NCBI GenBank assembly: GCA_003535395.1
Contig: DOHE01000008.1
Location: forward strand, 1-7,838
From: Clostridiales bacterium
GTDB taxonomy: Bacteria; Bacillota; Clostridia; UBA8921
DNA: 7,838 nt
Direction of reading: 5' to 3'
Below the pieces are notes generated by a model that did not search any database, had not been told where the DNA came from, and was given only the letters and a program-made list of their open reading frames with translations. Position numbers and translations under genes: made by a program. Every line of letters starts with the position of its first letter. Within the stretch, counting starts at the first letter, position 1. This document shows, in pieces, positions 1 to 6,195 of this stretch.

Positions 1-290
1 CGGTGATCCGCGAGGGAGATATTCTGGTGCGTTATGGCGGTGAGGAATTTCTTTGTATCCTTCCGGGTGCTTCCCGGCAGGATGCGTACGAAATTGGCGA
101 GCGGATGCGAAGAATCGTCCAGGACGGAGTTCTGGACCTTGGAAGTCAGCAGATCCGGATGACCATCAGCGCCGGAGTCACCTCCTACCCCGAAAGCGAT
201 TTTAAAAATCCGGAAGAACTCATCAAGTGCGCCGATGAAGCCATGTACCTCGCAAAACAGGCCGGCCGGAACCGGGTCACAGCAAGGTGA
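1..290 (+). CDS. GGDEF-domain diguanylate cyclase, C-terminal fragment (5' end outside window)
   Basis: This is the last 95 or so codons of a gene that enters from the left edge; the in-frame GTG at position 3 is an internal valine, not a start. A GGDEF domain condenses two GTP into cyclic di-GMP, a second messenger controlling motility, biofilm and other behaviours. The active-site loop reads GGEEF (visible residues 12-16), an accepted active variant of GGDEF. Exactly five residues before it is R-E-G-D (residues 3-6), matching the RxxD allosteric I-site, so product inhibition by c-di-GMP is expected. The typical end of the domain follows: TISAGVTSYP (residues 57-66 approx.) and ADEAMYLAKQAGRNRV, after which the protein stops. 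The domain is therefore C-terminal in the protein; what sensor lies upstream cannot be seen. The family call is sure; activity is inferred from motifs. Confidence 0.95.
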   Translation, partial: VIREGDILVRYGGEEFLCILPGASRQDAYEIGERMRRIVQDGVLDLGSQQIRMTISAGVTSYPESDFKNPEELIKCADEAMYLAKQAGRNRVTAR

Positions 291-346
291 TCCAATCAAC
301 GGCAGTACCGGCAGAATCACGAATAAGACAACATGAAAGAATATAC

Positions 347-376
347 TTGTCATGAACCTTCTGTTCAAGATAAAAT
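347..376 (+). promoter_or_regulatory. Predicted sigma-A promoter of the grpE-like/hscC operon
   Basis: TTGTCA (347-352) and TAAAAT (371-376) are separated by 18 bp, close to the TTGACA/TATAAT consensus. Transcription would begin near 383, giving a leader of about 17 nt containing the AGGAGG ribosome binding site. No CIRCE element (TTAGCACTC-N9-GAGTGCTAA) is visible, so HrcA control of the kind common for grpE-dnaK operons is not indicated. Predicted by eye only. Confidence 0.6.
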
Positions 377-387
377 ATGTCTTGGTC

Positions 388-393
388 AGGAGG
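388..393 (+). promoter_or_regulatory. Ribosome binding site fixing the GrpE-like start
   Basis: AGGAGG lies 6 nt before the ATG at 400. It selects that start over the in-frame ATG at 352, which falls inside the predicted -35 element and has no ribosome binding site. Confidence 0.8.
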
Positions 394-399
394 GAGTTC

Positions 400-1053
400 A
401 TGTTCGATCCCATTTGTGAACTGAAAAAATATGGAAATATTGATTTTAATCAGGAGCCGGGAAGCAAAGAAGAATCTGCCCAGGCGGGACTGCTTGCAAT
501 ACTCAGGGACGAAATTGGTAGATTGTCCAGGGGACAGTTTCGTATGACACAAAAACTGGAAGATTTCTCGCAGGAAATCGTAGAGGCGGTGGAAAACAAT
601 ACAGGACGGCTTGGTCAAATATCCGGGATGGTGGATGAATGCAGGGAAAGCAGGATATTGCTGGAAAAGGAACTTCGCATGATGCAAAAGGAAGCAGGCC
701 AGATCATTAATGCATATGTGACCTCTATGGATCTTTTTGACCTGCTGACATCTCATTTAGAGGGGTCGGGGAACGAGTCATGGATGCAACAGGCGCGCAT
801 AGCGCGGGAAAAATCGATGGAAGCAGCATCCTATGCCGGTATTCGAACCGTCGGATTTCAAGGTGAGTTTTTCAATGACCAGATCCATGAAGCAATGGAA
901 GCTGTTTCCAGTGAGAATCATCGCTATCGGGAAATCGTTGATGTTTTGGCAAAAGGATACCTATACAGGGATGTCGTGCTGAGAAAAGCCAAAGTGATTG
1001 TAAATAACAAAAAAGGAGCGGAAACAGCTGATGAAGAGATGTATTGGGATTGA
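400..1053 (+). CDS. GrpE-family nucleotide exchange factor (divergent paralogue)
   Basis: A 217-residue protein, probably cytoplasmic, that should help release ADP from the Hsp70 encoded just downstream. The GrpE signature is clearest in the C-terminal beta domain (about 148-203): a G-x-F-F...HEA stretch (155-165), an aliphatic V-D-V-L-A-K-GY segment (180-187) and YRDVVLRKAKVIV (189-201), which parallels the GY...R(V)LRPA(x)V end of GrpE. The middle (about 30-120) is charged, heptad-like helix, as in GrpE's long coiled coil, with MDLFDLLTSHL (110-120) where GrpE has its D-N-L-ERA-type helix. The usual NYRKR-type motif of the coiled coil is absent and the N terminus (1-30) matches nothing I know, so it looks like a specialised paralogue and not housekeeping GrpE. 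ATG at 400 is chosen from the AGGAGG 6 nt upstream. Its end overlaps the Hsp70 gene by 23 nt, suggesting translational coupling. Family fairly sure; partner is inferred from synteny. Confidence 0.85.
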   Translation: MFDPICELKKYGNIDFNQEPGSKEESAQAGLLAILRDEIGRLSRGQFRMTQKLEDFSQEIVEAVENNTGRLGQISGMVDECRESRILLEKELRMMQKEAGQIINAYVTSMDLFDLLTSHLEGSGNESWMQQARIAREKSMEAASYAGIRTVGFQGEFFNDQIHEAMEAVSSENHRYREIVDVLAKGYLYRDVVLRKAKVIVNNKKGAETADEEMYWD

Positions 1054-2746
1054 CCTTGGAACATCCACATCGGAGGTGGCTGTGCTCAAGGACGGACAAC
1101 CTGTAATCATTCCAAATGACAAAGGGGAAAGGGTTATTCCTTCCGTTGTCTTTTTTGGGGAAGAAAACCAGGTGAAAGTTGGCAATGATGCCCGCAGTTA
1201 TGCAGTACTGGAGCCGGAAAATACGGTTATTGAGGTGAAACGGCTCATGGGCTCAGGTCAGGTGGTGCGATGCAGAAATAAACGGATGTCTCCCAGTGAA
1301 GTGTCAGCCCATATCCTGGGGTATCTCAAACAATGTGCGGAAGAATTTCTGGGCGAAGAAGTGGACGAAGCAGTGATCACGGTTCCTGCTTACTTTACCA
1401 ACGAACAGCGGGTAGCTACCCGGGAAGCGGGCGAACTGGCCGGTTTTCGGGTCGAGAGAATCATCAATGAACCCACGGCGGCGGCTTTGGCTTATGGAAT
1501 AGATCATATCCAGGAGCAGGGAATCGTCCTTGTTTATGATCTGGGTGGTGGAACACTGGATGTGACCGTACTTGAGATATTCATGGGAGTGCTGGATGTC
1601 AAAGCCAGCAGCGGCAACAATGCGCTGGGAGGAAAGGATTTCGACGAGGCGGTGATCAATCGTATCGCTGATCGGTTTTTGAAAAAACACGGCTTGGACC
1701 TGCGGTATGACAAAAAGGCGATGTGGAGACTCAAAGAAGCCGTGGAACATGCAAAGATCCAGCTTTCAGACGCAAAATCTGCAAAAATTGATCTGCCGCT
1801 GATTGCTACTTCGGAAGGGAAATCACTCGGGCTCCACCACAACCTGTTAAGAACTGAATTTGAGGAAGTCATACTCGAAATGGTGAAAAGCACGTTTCTG
1901 TCTGTTGATAAGGCTTTGTCTGACGCAAACCTGACACCCGCGGATGTTCATACAATATTACTTATTGGGGGTTCCACCCGGATACCGCTGGTTCGCCGGT
2001 TGATTGCAGAAAAATTTGGAAAAGAACCCCGTTTTGAAGTCAATCCCGAAGAGGCAGTGGCTCTCGGCGCTGCCATTCAGTCAGGTATAAAACGGGGAGA
2101 ATTACCGGATGACCGGAATCTTATTGTTACGGATGTCTGCCCGTATACACTGGGCGTCGAGGTTAGCAGAGAATTGGGAGGAATGAGCATCCCCGGATTT
2201 TTTGATCCTTTGATTAAAAGGAATACAACCATTCCAGTTACGGTGAAAAAAGAATACTGTACAGTACATGAAAACCAGCACGCCGTTCGGATCCGCGCTT
2301 ACCAGGGGGATGCACAGTTTGTTTGTGACAATTGCTTTATCGGAAGTTTTCTCCTTGAAAATATTCCGCAAGCACCCGCAGGGGCAGAGGAAATTGATAT
2401 CAGTTTTACGTATGATGTCAACGGGATTCTCGAGGTCAAAGCCGTATCCGTAAGCACGGGAAACAGCCGGGACATTACCGTCGACACCCGGAAAATCGAG
2501 CCGAACAAAGCCGAAAAAGTGAATATCGAATGGGAGAATTCGCGGTTTGCCAGAAAAGTAAAGTCCTTGATCCGGCACGCGGAACAGTTACTCTCAGATA
2601 CCAAAATTGACCAACCGAAAAAGGAAGAAATTGGATATGTGCTGTATGACCTGAAAACAGCCTTGTCCCGAGAGGACGAACTGAGCGTGAAAAGGTTTGA
2701 GGATGAACTCACTGAACTTATATACGGAATAAATGAAGAGGTTTAG
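1031..2746 (+). CDS. hscC: HscC-type Hsp70 chaperone (DnaK family ATPase)
   Basis: A 571-residue cytoplasmic ATP-dependent chaperone. The nucleotide-binding domain (1-365) has phosphate-1 IGIDLGTST (5-13), Lys70 at the position of DnaK's catalytic lysine, VPAYF...QR (118-127), INEPTAAALAYG (145-156), DLGGGTLDVTV (170-180) and the adenosine motif IGGSTRIPLV (312-321). It lacks the Gram-negative insert near residue 78. The linker is LIVTDV (364-369), with Thr for Leu in DnaK's VLLLD. The beta substrate domain (about 370-490) begins CPYTLGVEVSRE and the lid is short (about 495-571). From memory these features, including the TD(V/I)CPY(T/S)LGVEV block and total length, match E. coli HscC (Hsc62, about 556 residues) much better than DnaK. 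Oddities are a long arch loop (379-397) and a Cys432-x-x-Cys435 pair. The protein ends in NEEV without the DnaK tail. AAGGAG (1013-1018) lies 12 nt before the ATG. It overlaps the GrpE-like gene and is followed 2 nt later by the TPR gene. Hsp70 certain; HscC subtype likely. Confidence 0.93.
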   Translation: MKRCIGIDLGTSTSEVAVLKDGQPVIIPNDKGERVIPSVVFFGEENQVKVGNDARSYAVLEPENTVIEVKRLMGSGQVVRCRNKRMSPSEVSAHILGYLKQCAEEFLGEEVDEAVITVPAYFTNEQRVATREAGELAGFRVERIINEPTAAALAYGIDHIQEQGIVLVYDLGGGTLDVTVLEIFMGVLDVKASSGNNALGGKDFDEAVINRIADRFLKKHGLDLRYDKKAMWRLKEAVEHAKIQLSDAKSAKIDLPLIATSEGKSLGLHHNLLRTEFEEVILEMVKSTFLSVDKALSDANLTPADVHTILLIGGSTRIPLVRRLIAEKFGKEPRFEVNPEEAVALGAAIQSGIKRGELPDDRNLIVTDVCPYTLGVEVSRELGGMSIPGFFDPLIKRNTTIPVTVKKEYCTVHENQHAVRIRAYQGDAQFVCDNCFIGSFLLENIPQAPAGAEEIDISFTYDVNGILEVKAVSVSTGNSRDITVDTRKIEPNKAEKVNIEWENSRFARKVKSLIRHAEQLLSDTKIDQPKKEEIGYVLYDLKTALSREDELSVKRFEDELTELIYGINEEV

Positions 2747-2748
2747 CC

Positions 2749-3288
2749 ATGGCAGAAGAGGCAGGGTTTTTGCTGTACCATGCCGGAATGCGTGCGGTTT
2801 CGGAGAATCAGATTACTTATGCCCGGGAATGTTTTTCCAGCGCGGCAGAATGGGGTGTGGACAGTTCAAAGTGCCTGAATGCAGAAGGCCTTTGCAGTTA
2901 TGATCTTGGGGATTATCCCAAGGCAAGGGATTGCTGGATCCGGAGCCTTCAATGCCAGGATCAGGACAATCCAGCCAGGATGTATCTGGAGCATCTGGAA
3001 TCAGAAGAAATGAGCAGATGGATCCGGCAGATCAACATCGTGACGGAGACAATCGACAGAAGAAGCCCCCTGAAAGCCCTGATCCGACTGCAGGTTTTCC
3101 TTTTTAATGCCAAACGGAGGAAGCAGCATATCCCAATAAGACTGCTGAATATGAAGGGCCTGCTTTTGTGTCATTTTTCATTGAAGCATGCAGCATGGAA
3201 GACATGGTGCAGGGTTCTTGCCAGAGATCACACCAACCGGGATGCTGTAAGATATCTGGCTGTCAATGAAAGACGGGGAGGAATATAG
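2749..3288 (+). CDS. Small TPR-repeat protein of the Hsp70 operon
   Basis: A 179-residue all-helical protein without signal peptide or membrane segment. Two TPR-like hairpins are visible at about 5-38 (AGMRAVSEN...[13 protein letters not shown]) and 39-72 ([21 protein letters not shown]), the second with the small-residue spacing (A-x-x-G...Y...A) characteristic of TPRs. A further degenerate pair lies at about 104-129 and 130-163 ([19 protein letters not shown]). TPRs bind peptides or protein surfaces, so a role as adaptor or client selector for the neighbouring Hsp70 is reasonable but inferred. The ATG at 2749 is preceded by AAGAGG (2736-2741, 7 nt spacing) and lies 2 nt after the hscC stop; the next gene starts 2 nt after this one ends. 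E. coli hscC also has TPR-like (Sel1) genes nearby, as I recall. The protein is cysteine-rich for its size (seven Cys) but shows no metal-site pattern. No specific name is recognised. Confidence 0.8.
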   Translation: MAEEAGFLLYHAGMRAVSENQITYARECFSSAAEWGVDSSKCLNAEGLCSYDLGDYPKARDCWIRSLQCQDQDNPARMYLEHLESEEMSRWIRQINIVTETIDRRSPLKALIRLQVFLFNAKRRKQHIPIRLLNMKGLLLCHFSLKHAAWKTWCRVLARDHTNRDAVRYLAVNERRGGI

Positions 3289-3290
3289 GA

Positions 3291-4679
3291 GTGGGACAAC
3301 CAAAGAACTACTACCAGATGTTGGAGATCGATGAAAATGCAACGCAGGATCAAATCAAAAAAGCCTACTTTGCGGCAGTAAGGAAATTTCCACCCGAAAA
3401 GGATCCTGAAGGTTTTAAAGGGATTCGTGAGGCTTATGATATTCTGTCCGATCCGGAAACGCGGAAGGAACATAACAGGATCCTGCATGCCGACCCCCGT
3501 TATGAGCAGTATTTTAAATTGGGGGAGCAGGCTTATGAATCGGGAGACTTGAAGCTGGCTGTTGAACATCTGAAAACTGCAAGAAAATATGCCTCCGGGA
3601 AACCCGGTCTTGCTGAAAGTCTGCTCGGAATAGTTTATATGAAGATGAAAGAGTATAAGAAGGCAACAGATATTTACGATATGCTGCAAGAATTCTACCC
3701 CGAAGAAGCAATGATTCATTTTAATCTTGCCTTTACCTTTTATAAGAGAGAAATGTACGTCCAGGCAGCCAGAATCTTTAAGAAAGCACTGGAATTGGAT
3801 GAATACAAAGAAGATACCTGGTTGTTTCTGTTTGATTGTCTTTTTCATATAAAGGATTACAAAGAATGCCGAAAGCGGGTATGGGAATGCACCTGGCGAT
3901 TCGGTGATCAGCCGGTATATTATTACAGGCTGACAGAAATGGATATACTGGAGAATAGGGTCGATCTCTTCAAGACGGATCTCCAATTGCTGGTCAAGCT
4001 GGCCCGTACTGACAAAGATAAAAAAAAGAATATAATCAGGAACCTGGTTGAAACCGCAGATGATCTGGTCGCAGATCTCAAGTTCGAGTTTGCAGTTATT
4101 ATATATCAGCATTTAGTAAAACTGAGCCAAAAAAAGGAATTACGGATTAAGCAGACAAAGATCGAACAGTATGCAGCACTGCATGCACAATTGGAAATAT
4201 TGAAGAAAAATCCGGTTTTTCGTCCACTCATTATCGATCATGCCGAAAGCCATCTGTTTAATTATGCAGTGACAGAAGGCATATACAAGATAGATACAGA
4301 CGAAAAAAAAGAAATGGAGAATGAAAGAAAACACTTGGTGGAAATGAGCGAACGCCTTATCCGTGCACGACCCGGTTCTTTCCTTGACTCCATTCTAACA
4401 ATTAAAAACGAATATCCCTTGATTTATGACCAAAATCGTGATTTTTATGACACCCTTGTGGAGAATCCACAAGGCACAGGCATAAAAGAGGCTGAGGTTC
4501 TGCAGGAAATGAAAGAAATGTCCAGACAGTATGGAATGAACATCGATTCCATCGAATCTTTGGATGAATTAAATTGTTGGACCCAGCCGACAGTCAACCA
4601 GAATCAGGCAGGAAGAAATGACCCCTGTCCCTGCGGCAGTGGACGTAAGTACAAGAAATGTTGCGGGGGAAGACACTAG
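3291..4679 (+). CDS. J-domain/TPR protein with C-terminal SEC-C zinc motif; HPD motif replaced by PPE
   Basis: A 462-residue cytoplasmic protein, probably the J-partner of the HscC-type Hsp70. The N-terminal J domain (about 6-65) opens with NYYQMLEID (6-14), has helix [14 protein letters not shown] (22-33) and helix [20 protein letters not shown] (42-58). The loop that should carry His-Pro-Asp reads Pro34-Pro35-Glu36. Around four TPR hairpins follow (about 71-104, 105-138, 139-172, 173-206; best [19 protein letters not shown] at 142-160). Residues about 207-430 are helical and lysine-rich, with no family I recognise. The end is a classical SEC-C motif, [20 protein letters not shown] (441-460), with Zn ligands Cys446, Cys448, Cys457 and Cys458; this motif in SecA binds SecB and ribosomes. 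The start is GTG, 9 nt after GGGGAGG (3275-3281) and 2 nt after the TPR gene. A hairpin at 4454-4474 lies inside the gene. Last gene of the operon, with no terminator seen after it. Domains sure; partnership inferred. Confidence 0.92.
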   Translation: MGQPKNYYQMLEIDENATQDQIKKAYFAAVRKFPPEKDPEGFKGIREAYDILSDPETRKEHNRILHADPRYEQYFKLGEQAYESGDLKLAVEHLKTARKYASGKPGLAESLLGIVYMKMKEYKKATDIYDMLQEFYPEEAMIHFNLAFTFYKREMYVQAARIFKKALELDEYKEDTWLFLFDCLFHIKDYKECRKRVWECTWRFGDQPVYYYRLTEMDILENRVDLFKTDLQLLVKLARTDKDKKKNIIRNLVETADDLVADLKFEFAVIIYQHLVKLSQKKELRIKQTKIEQYAALHAQLEILKKNPVFRPLIIDHAESHLFNYAVTEGIYKIDTDEKKEMENERKHLVEMSERLIRARPGSFLDSILTIKNEYPLIYDQNRDFYDTLVENPQGTGIKEAEVLQEMKEMSRQYGMNIDSIESLDELNCWTQPTVNQNQAGRNDPCPCGSGRKYKKCCGGRH

Positions 4680-4751
4680 TACTCACGCGGGCGATGCCCA
4701 CTTTGGAGAGAGATCCCGGGCAGGCAACCGATTGGATGGATTGCGGCGGTT

Positions 4752-6059
4752 TCAGCTTCCGAAAGGCTGCATTTCCCCCTCCAGTTCCAATCGGATCACG
4801 GTATCCATTTCATCCGGCAACCGGGCGCCCGGGAGGGTGATGAAGGCATCCCCGGCGTATTCTCCTGCGTTCCAGGGTTTGGTCACCTTGATCTCCGTCA
4901 TGTCGGATACCAGCCGTGCGCTTCGGATCTTGCCGCCAAGACCCCGGAAGTTAATTGGGCCGATGCCCCTGTCGTAAATGTGAGCATAGAAGTATTTTCC
5001 ATTTCGGGTGTAGCGGCCCCATTCGGGTTTGGCCAGGCCTGCATTCCCGCAACTGTAAATCCCGTCGCTGTTCAATTTCATCCAGGTGCCGACTTCCTGA
5101 AGGATTTTCACCGACTCTTCCGGGATCTCTCCCTTGGCAGTAGGCCCCACATTCAACAGCAGGTTGCCGTTCTTGCTCACGCATTCCACCAGCGCCCGTA
5201 TGACCTGCTCCGGGGATTTGTAGTCATGGTCAGACGAACAATACCCCCAGTGGTTGTTGAGGGTGATGCAGGCTTCCCAGGGGAGAGACTCCCCAGCTTC
5301 GTTTAAAATGCCTTCCGGGGGAATGATCTGTTCAGGAGAGGCAAAATCCCCGGAGTAGATTTCCGGCGTCGGGGATTTGATATTTCCGCCTAACCGGTTG
5401 TCAATGACGATCCAGGGTTGGAGGGAGCGGATCATTTCAACAAGTTTCGTGGCACCCCATTTTTCTCCGGTCATCTCGTTGTAGGAAAAGTCAAACCACA
5501 TGACATCCAGTTTGCCGTAGTTGGAAAGCAGTTCTTTTACTTGGCCGTACATATAATCCACATAACGGGAAAAGTCCTGAGTCAGCGCCTTGTCCTTAAA
5601 GTCGGGATTGTCCCGCATGGGATGCTGCCTGTCTCCGAACATGGGATAATCTTCGTGGTGCCAGTCCAGAAGGGAATAATAAAGACCCACTTTCAGGCCT
5701 TCTGCACGAAAAGCATCGATATACTCACGCACCAGGTCCCGCCGGGCTTTGGTATTGGTGGCCTTGTAATCCGTCAGGGCGCTGTCGAAAAGGCAAAACC
5801 CGTCGTGATGTTTGGCCGTCATCACCGCATATTTCATGCCCGCTTCTCTGGCGATCCTGGCCCATTTTCGGGGATCGTACAGCGCAGGGTCGAATTCATC
5901 AAAAAATTTCTGGTAGTCTGTCACGCGGATGCGCTCTGTAGAACGGACCCATTCTCCCCTTGCGGGAATGGCATACAGCCCCCAATGGATGAACATGCCG
6001 AACCGGTCATGCAAAAACCACTCTGTGCGTTGAGTTCTTTCTTCAATGATACTGCTCAT
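4752..6059 (-). CDS. Alpha-L-fucosidase, glycoside hydrolase family 29 (intracellular)
   Basis: A 435-residue retaining alpha-L-fucosidase (EC 3.2.1.51 type) that would release L-fucose from oligosaccharides. The family's N-terminal barrel is clear: W14-F...RFGMFIHWGLYAIP (19-32), GEW (35-37), KYAVMTAKHHDGF (76-88), LKVGLYYSLLDWH (122-134) and LDVMWFDFSYNE (184-195). Asp190 in the WFD motif is the expected nucleophile. The acid/base is less conserved in GH29; Glu243 in SPEQ is one candidate. The barrel ends with GNLLLNVGP and a compact beta domain closes the protein (about 350-435). No signal peptide, so the substrate is presumably imported as an oligosaccharide. The reading frame is open further upstream to 6167, but the ATG at 6059 is preferred because AGGAGG (6072-6067) lies 7 nt before it; the ATG at 6065 would be only 1 nt away. 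Divergent from the AraC-type gene and probably controlled by it. GH29 is sure; exact linkage is not known. Confidence 0.95.
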   Translation of the reverse strand: MSSIIEERTQRTEWFLHDRFGMFIHWGLYAIPARGEWVRSTERIRVTDYQKFFDEFDPALYDPRKWARIAREAGMKYAVMTAKHHDGFCLFDSALTDYKATNTKARRDLVREYIDAFRAEGLKVGLYYSLLDWHHEDYPMFGDRQHPMRDNPDFKDKALTQDFSRYVDYMYGQVKELLSNYGKLDVMWFDFSYNEMTGEKWGATKLVEMIRSLQPWIVIDNRLGGNIKSPTPEIYSGDFASPEQIIPPEGILNEAGESLPWEACITLNNHWGYCSSDHDYKSPEQVIRALVECVSKNGNLLLNVGPTAKGEIPEESVKILQEVGTWMKLNSDGIYSCGNAGLAKPEWGRYTRNGKYFYAHIYDRGIGPINFRGLGGKIRSARLVSDMTEIKVTKPWNAGEYAGDAFITLPGARLPDEMDTVIRLELEGEMQPFGS

Positions 6060-6066
6060 ATCCATG

Positions 6067-6072
6067 CCTCCT
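6067..6072 (-). promoter_or_regulatory. Ribosome binding site fixing the fucosidase start
   Basis: AGGAGG on the minus strand, 7 nt before the ATG at 6059. It rules against the longer open frame reaching 6167, whose extra 36 residues match nothing in GH29 and overlap the promoter region. Confidence 0.8.
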
Positions 6073-6085
6073 GCCTGAATCATAC

Positions 6086-6127
6086 ATAAAATGCATTTTA
6101 TCACGGAGCGAAACGCAAATAAATGCA
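6086..6127. promoter_or_regulatory. Candidate operator: 16-bp palindrome plus phased AAAyGCA repeats
   Basis: Within the divergent spacer, ATAAAATGCATTTTAT (6086-6101) is a perfect 16-bp palindrome that covers the fucosidase -10. AAATGCA recurs at 6089-6095 and 6121-6127, with AAACGCA at 6111-6117, giving start-to-start spacings of 22 and 10 bp, near whole helical turns. Direct repeats on one DNA face are the usual AraC-family target, and these overlap or abut the fucosidase -35. Binding by the adjacent AraC-type protein is inference. It is not a cre site, since no central CG is present. Confidence 0.45.
6095..6123 (-). promoter_or_regulatory. Predicted fucosidase promoter
   Basis: On the minus strand TTTATT (6123-6118) and TAAAAT (6100-6095) are 17 bp apart. 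The -10 is good and the -35 poor (3 of 6), as expected for an activator-dependent promoter. Transcription would begin near 6088, leaving a leader of about 29 nt that includes the AGGAGG. Confidence 0.45.
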
Positions 6128-6160
6128 CAGAAGCAGCAATATTTTGTATGGAACTAGCAA

Positions 6161-6189
6161 TTGCCATCCTTCCCGGGATATGATATAAA
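6161..6189 (+). promoter_or_regulatory. Predicted araC-family gene promoter
   Basis: TTGCCA (6161-6166) and TATAAA (6184-6189) are exactly 17 bp apart, a strong sigma-A match. The predicted start point (about 6196) coincides with the annotated ATG, which implies a leaderless message or a start codon further in. A second -10-like TATGAT at 6179-6184 has only 12 bp to the same -35 and is less likely. Confidence 0.5.
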
Positions 6190-6195
6190 CGGGGT

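Noticed and set aside
291..346. Possible terminator after the GGDEF gene
   Set aside because: Only a short direct repeat (CGGCAG twice) is present; no stem-loop with a T-tract.
352..399. Upstream ATG at 352 for the GrpE-like gene
   Set aside because: It overlaps the -35 box and has no ribosome binding site; ATG 400 has an ideal one.
2255..2266. 12-bp palindrome TACTGTACAGTA in the Hsp70 gene
   Set aside because: It lies in coding sequence and one or two such palindromes are expected by chance in 7.8 kb.
2729..2743. Hsp70 C terminus NEEV resembling the eukaryotic EEVD TPR-binding tail, with TPR proteins next door
   Set aside because: It lacks the final Asp whose carboxylates are needed for EEVD recognition; likely coincidence, though a TPR dock cannot be excluded.
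4454..4474. Perfect 8-bp stem, 5-nt loop hairpin (CCTTGTGG/CCACAAGG) inside the J-protein gene
   Set aside because: No T-run follows, it is within a conserved reading frame, and about one such hairpin is expected by chance in this length.
400..4679. Anti-phage defence island reading of the chaperone operon
   Set aside because: No nuclease, toxin, sensor or mobile-element gene accompanies it; nothing in the sequence supports defence over protein quality control.
4680..4751. Possible bidirectional terminator between the J-protein and fucosidase genes (GGGC-GAT-GCCC at 4689-4699)
   Set aside because: The stem is only 4 bp and no T-run follows on either strand.
4618..4977. Open frame spanning the end of the J-protein gene and the fucosidase 3' end, plus long antisense frames inside the Hsp70 and J genes
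   Set aside because: They oppose or overlap well-supported genes in other frames and show no protein family features.
6060..6167. Longer fucosidase reading frame starting at 6167
   Set aside because: The extension has no homology, overlaps the promoter, and the AGGAGG favours the ATG at 6059.
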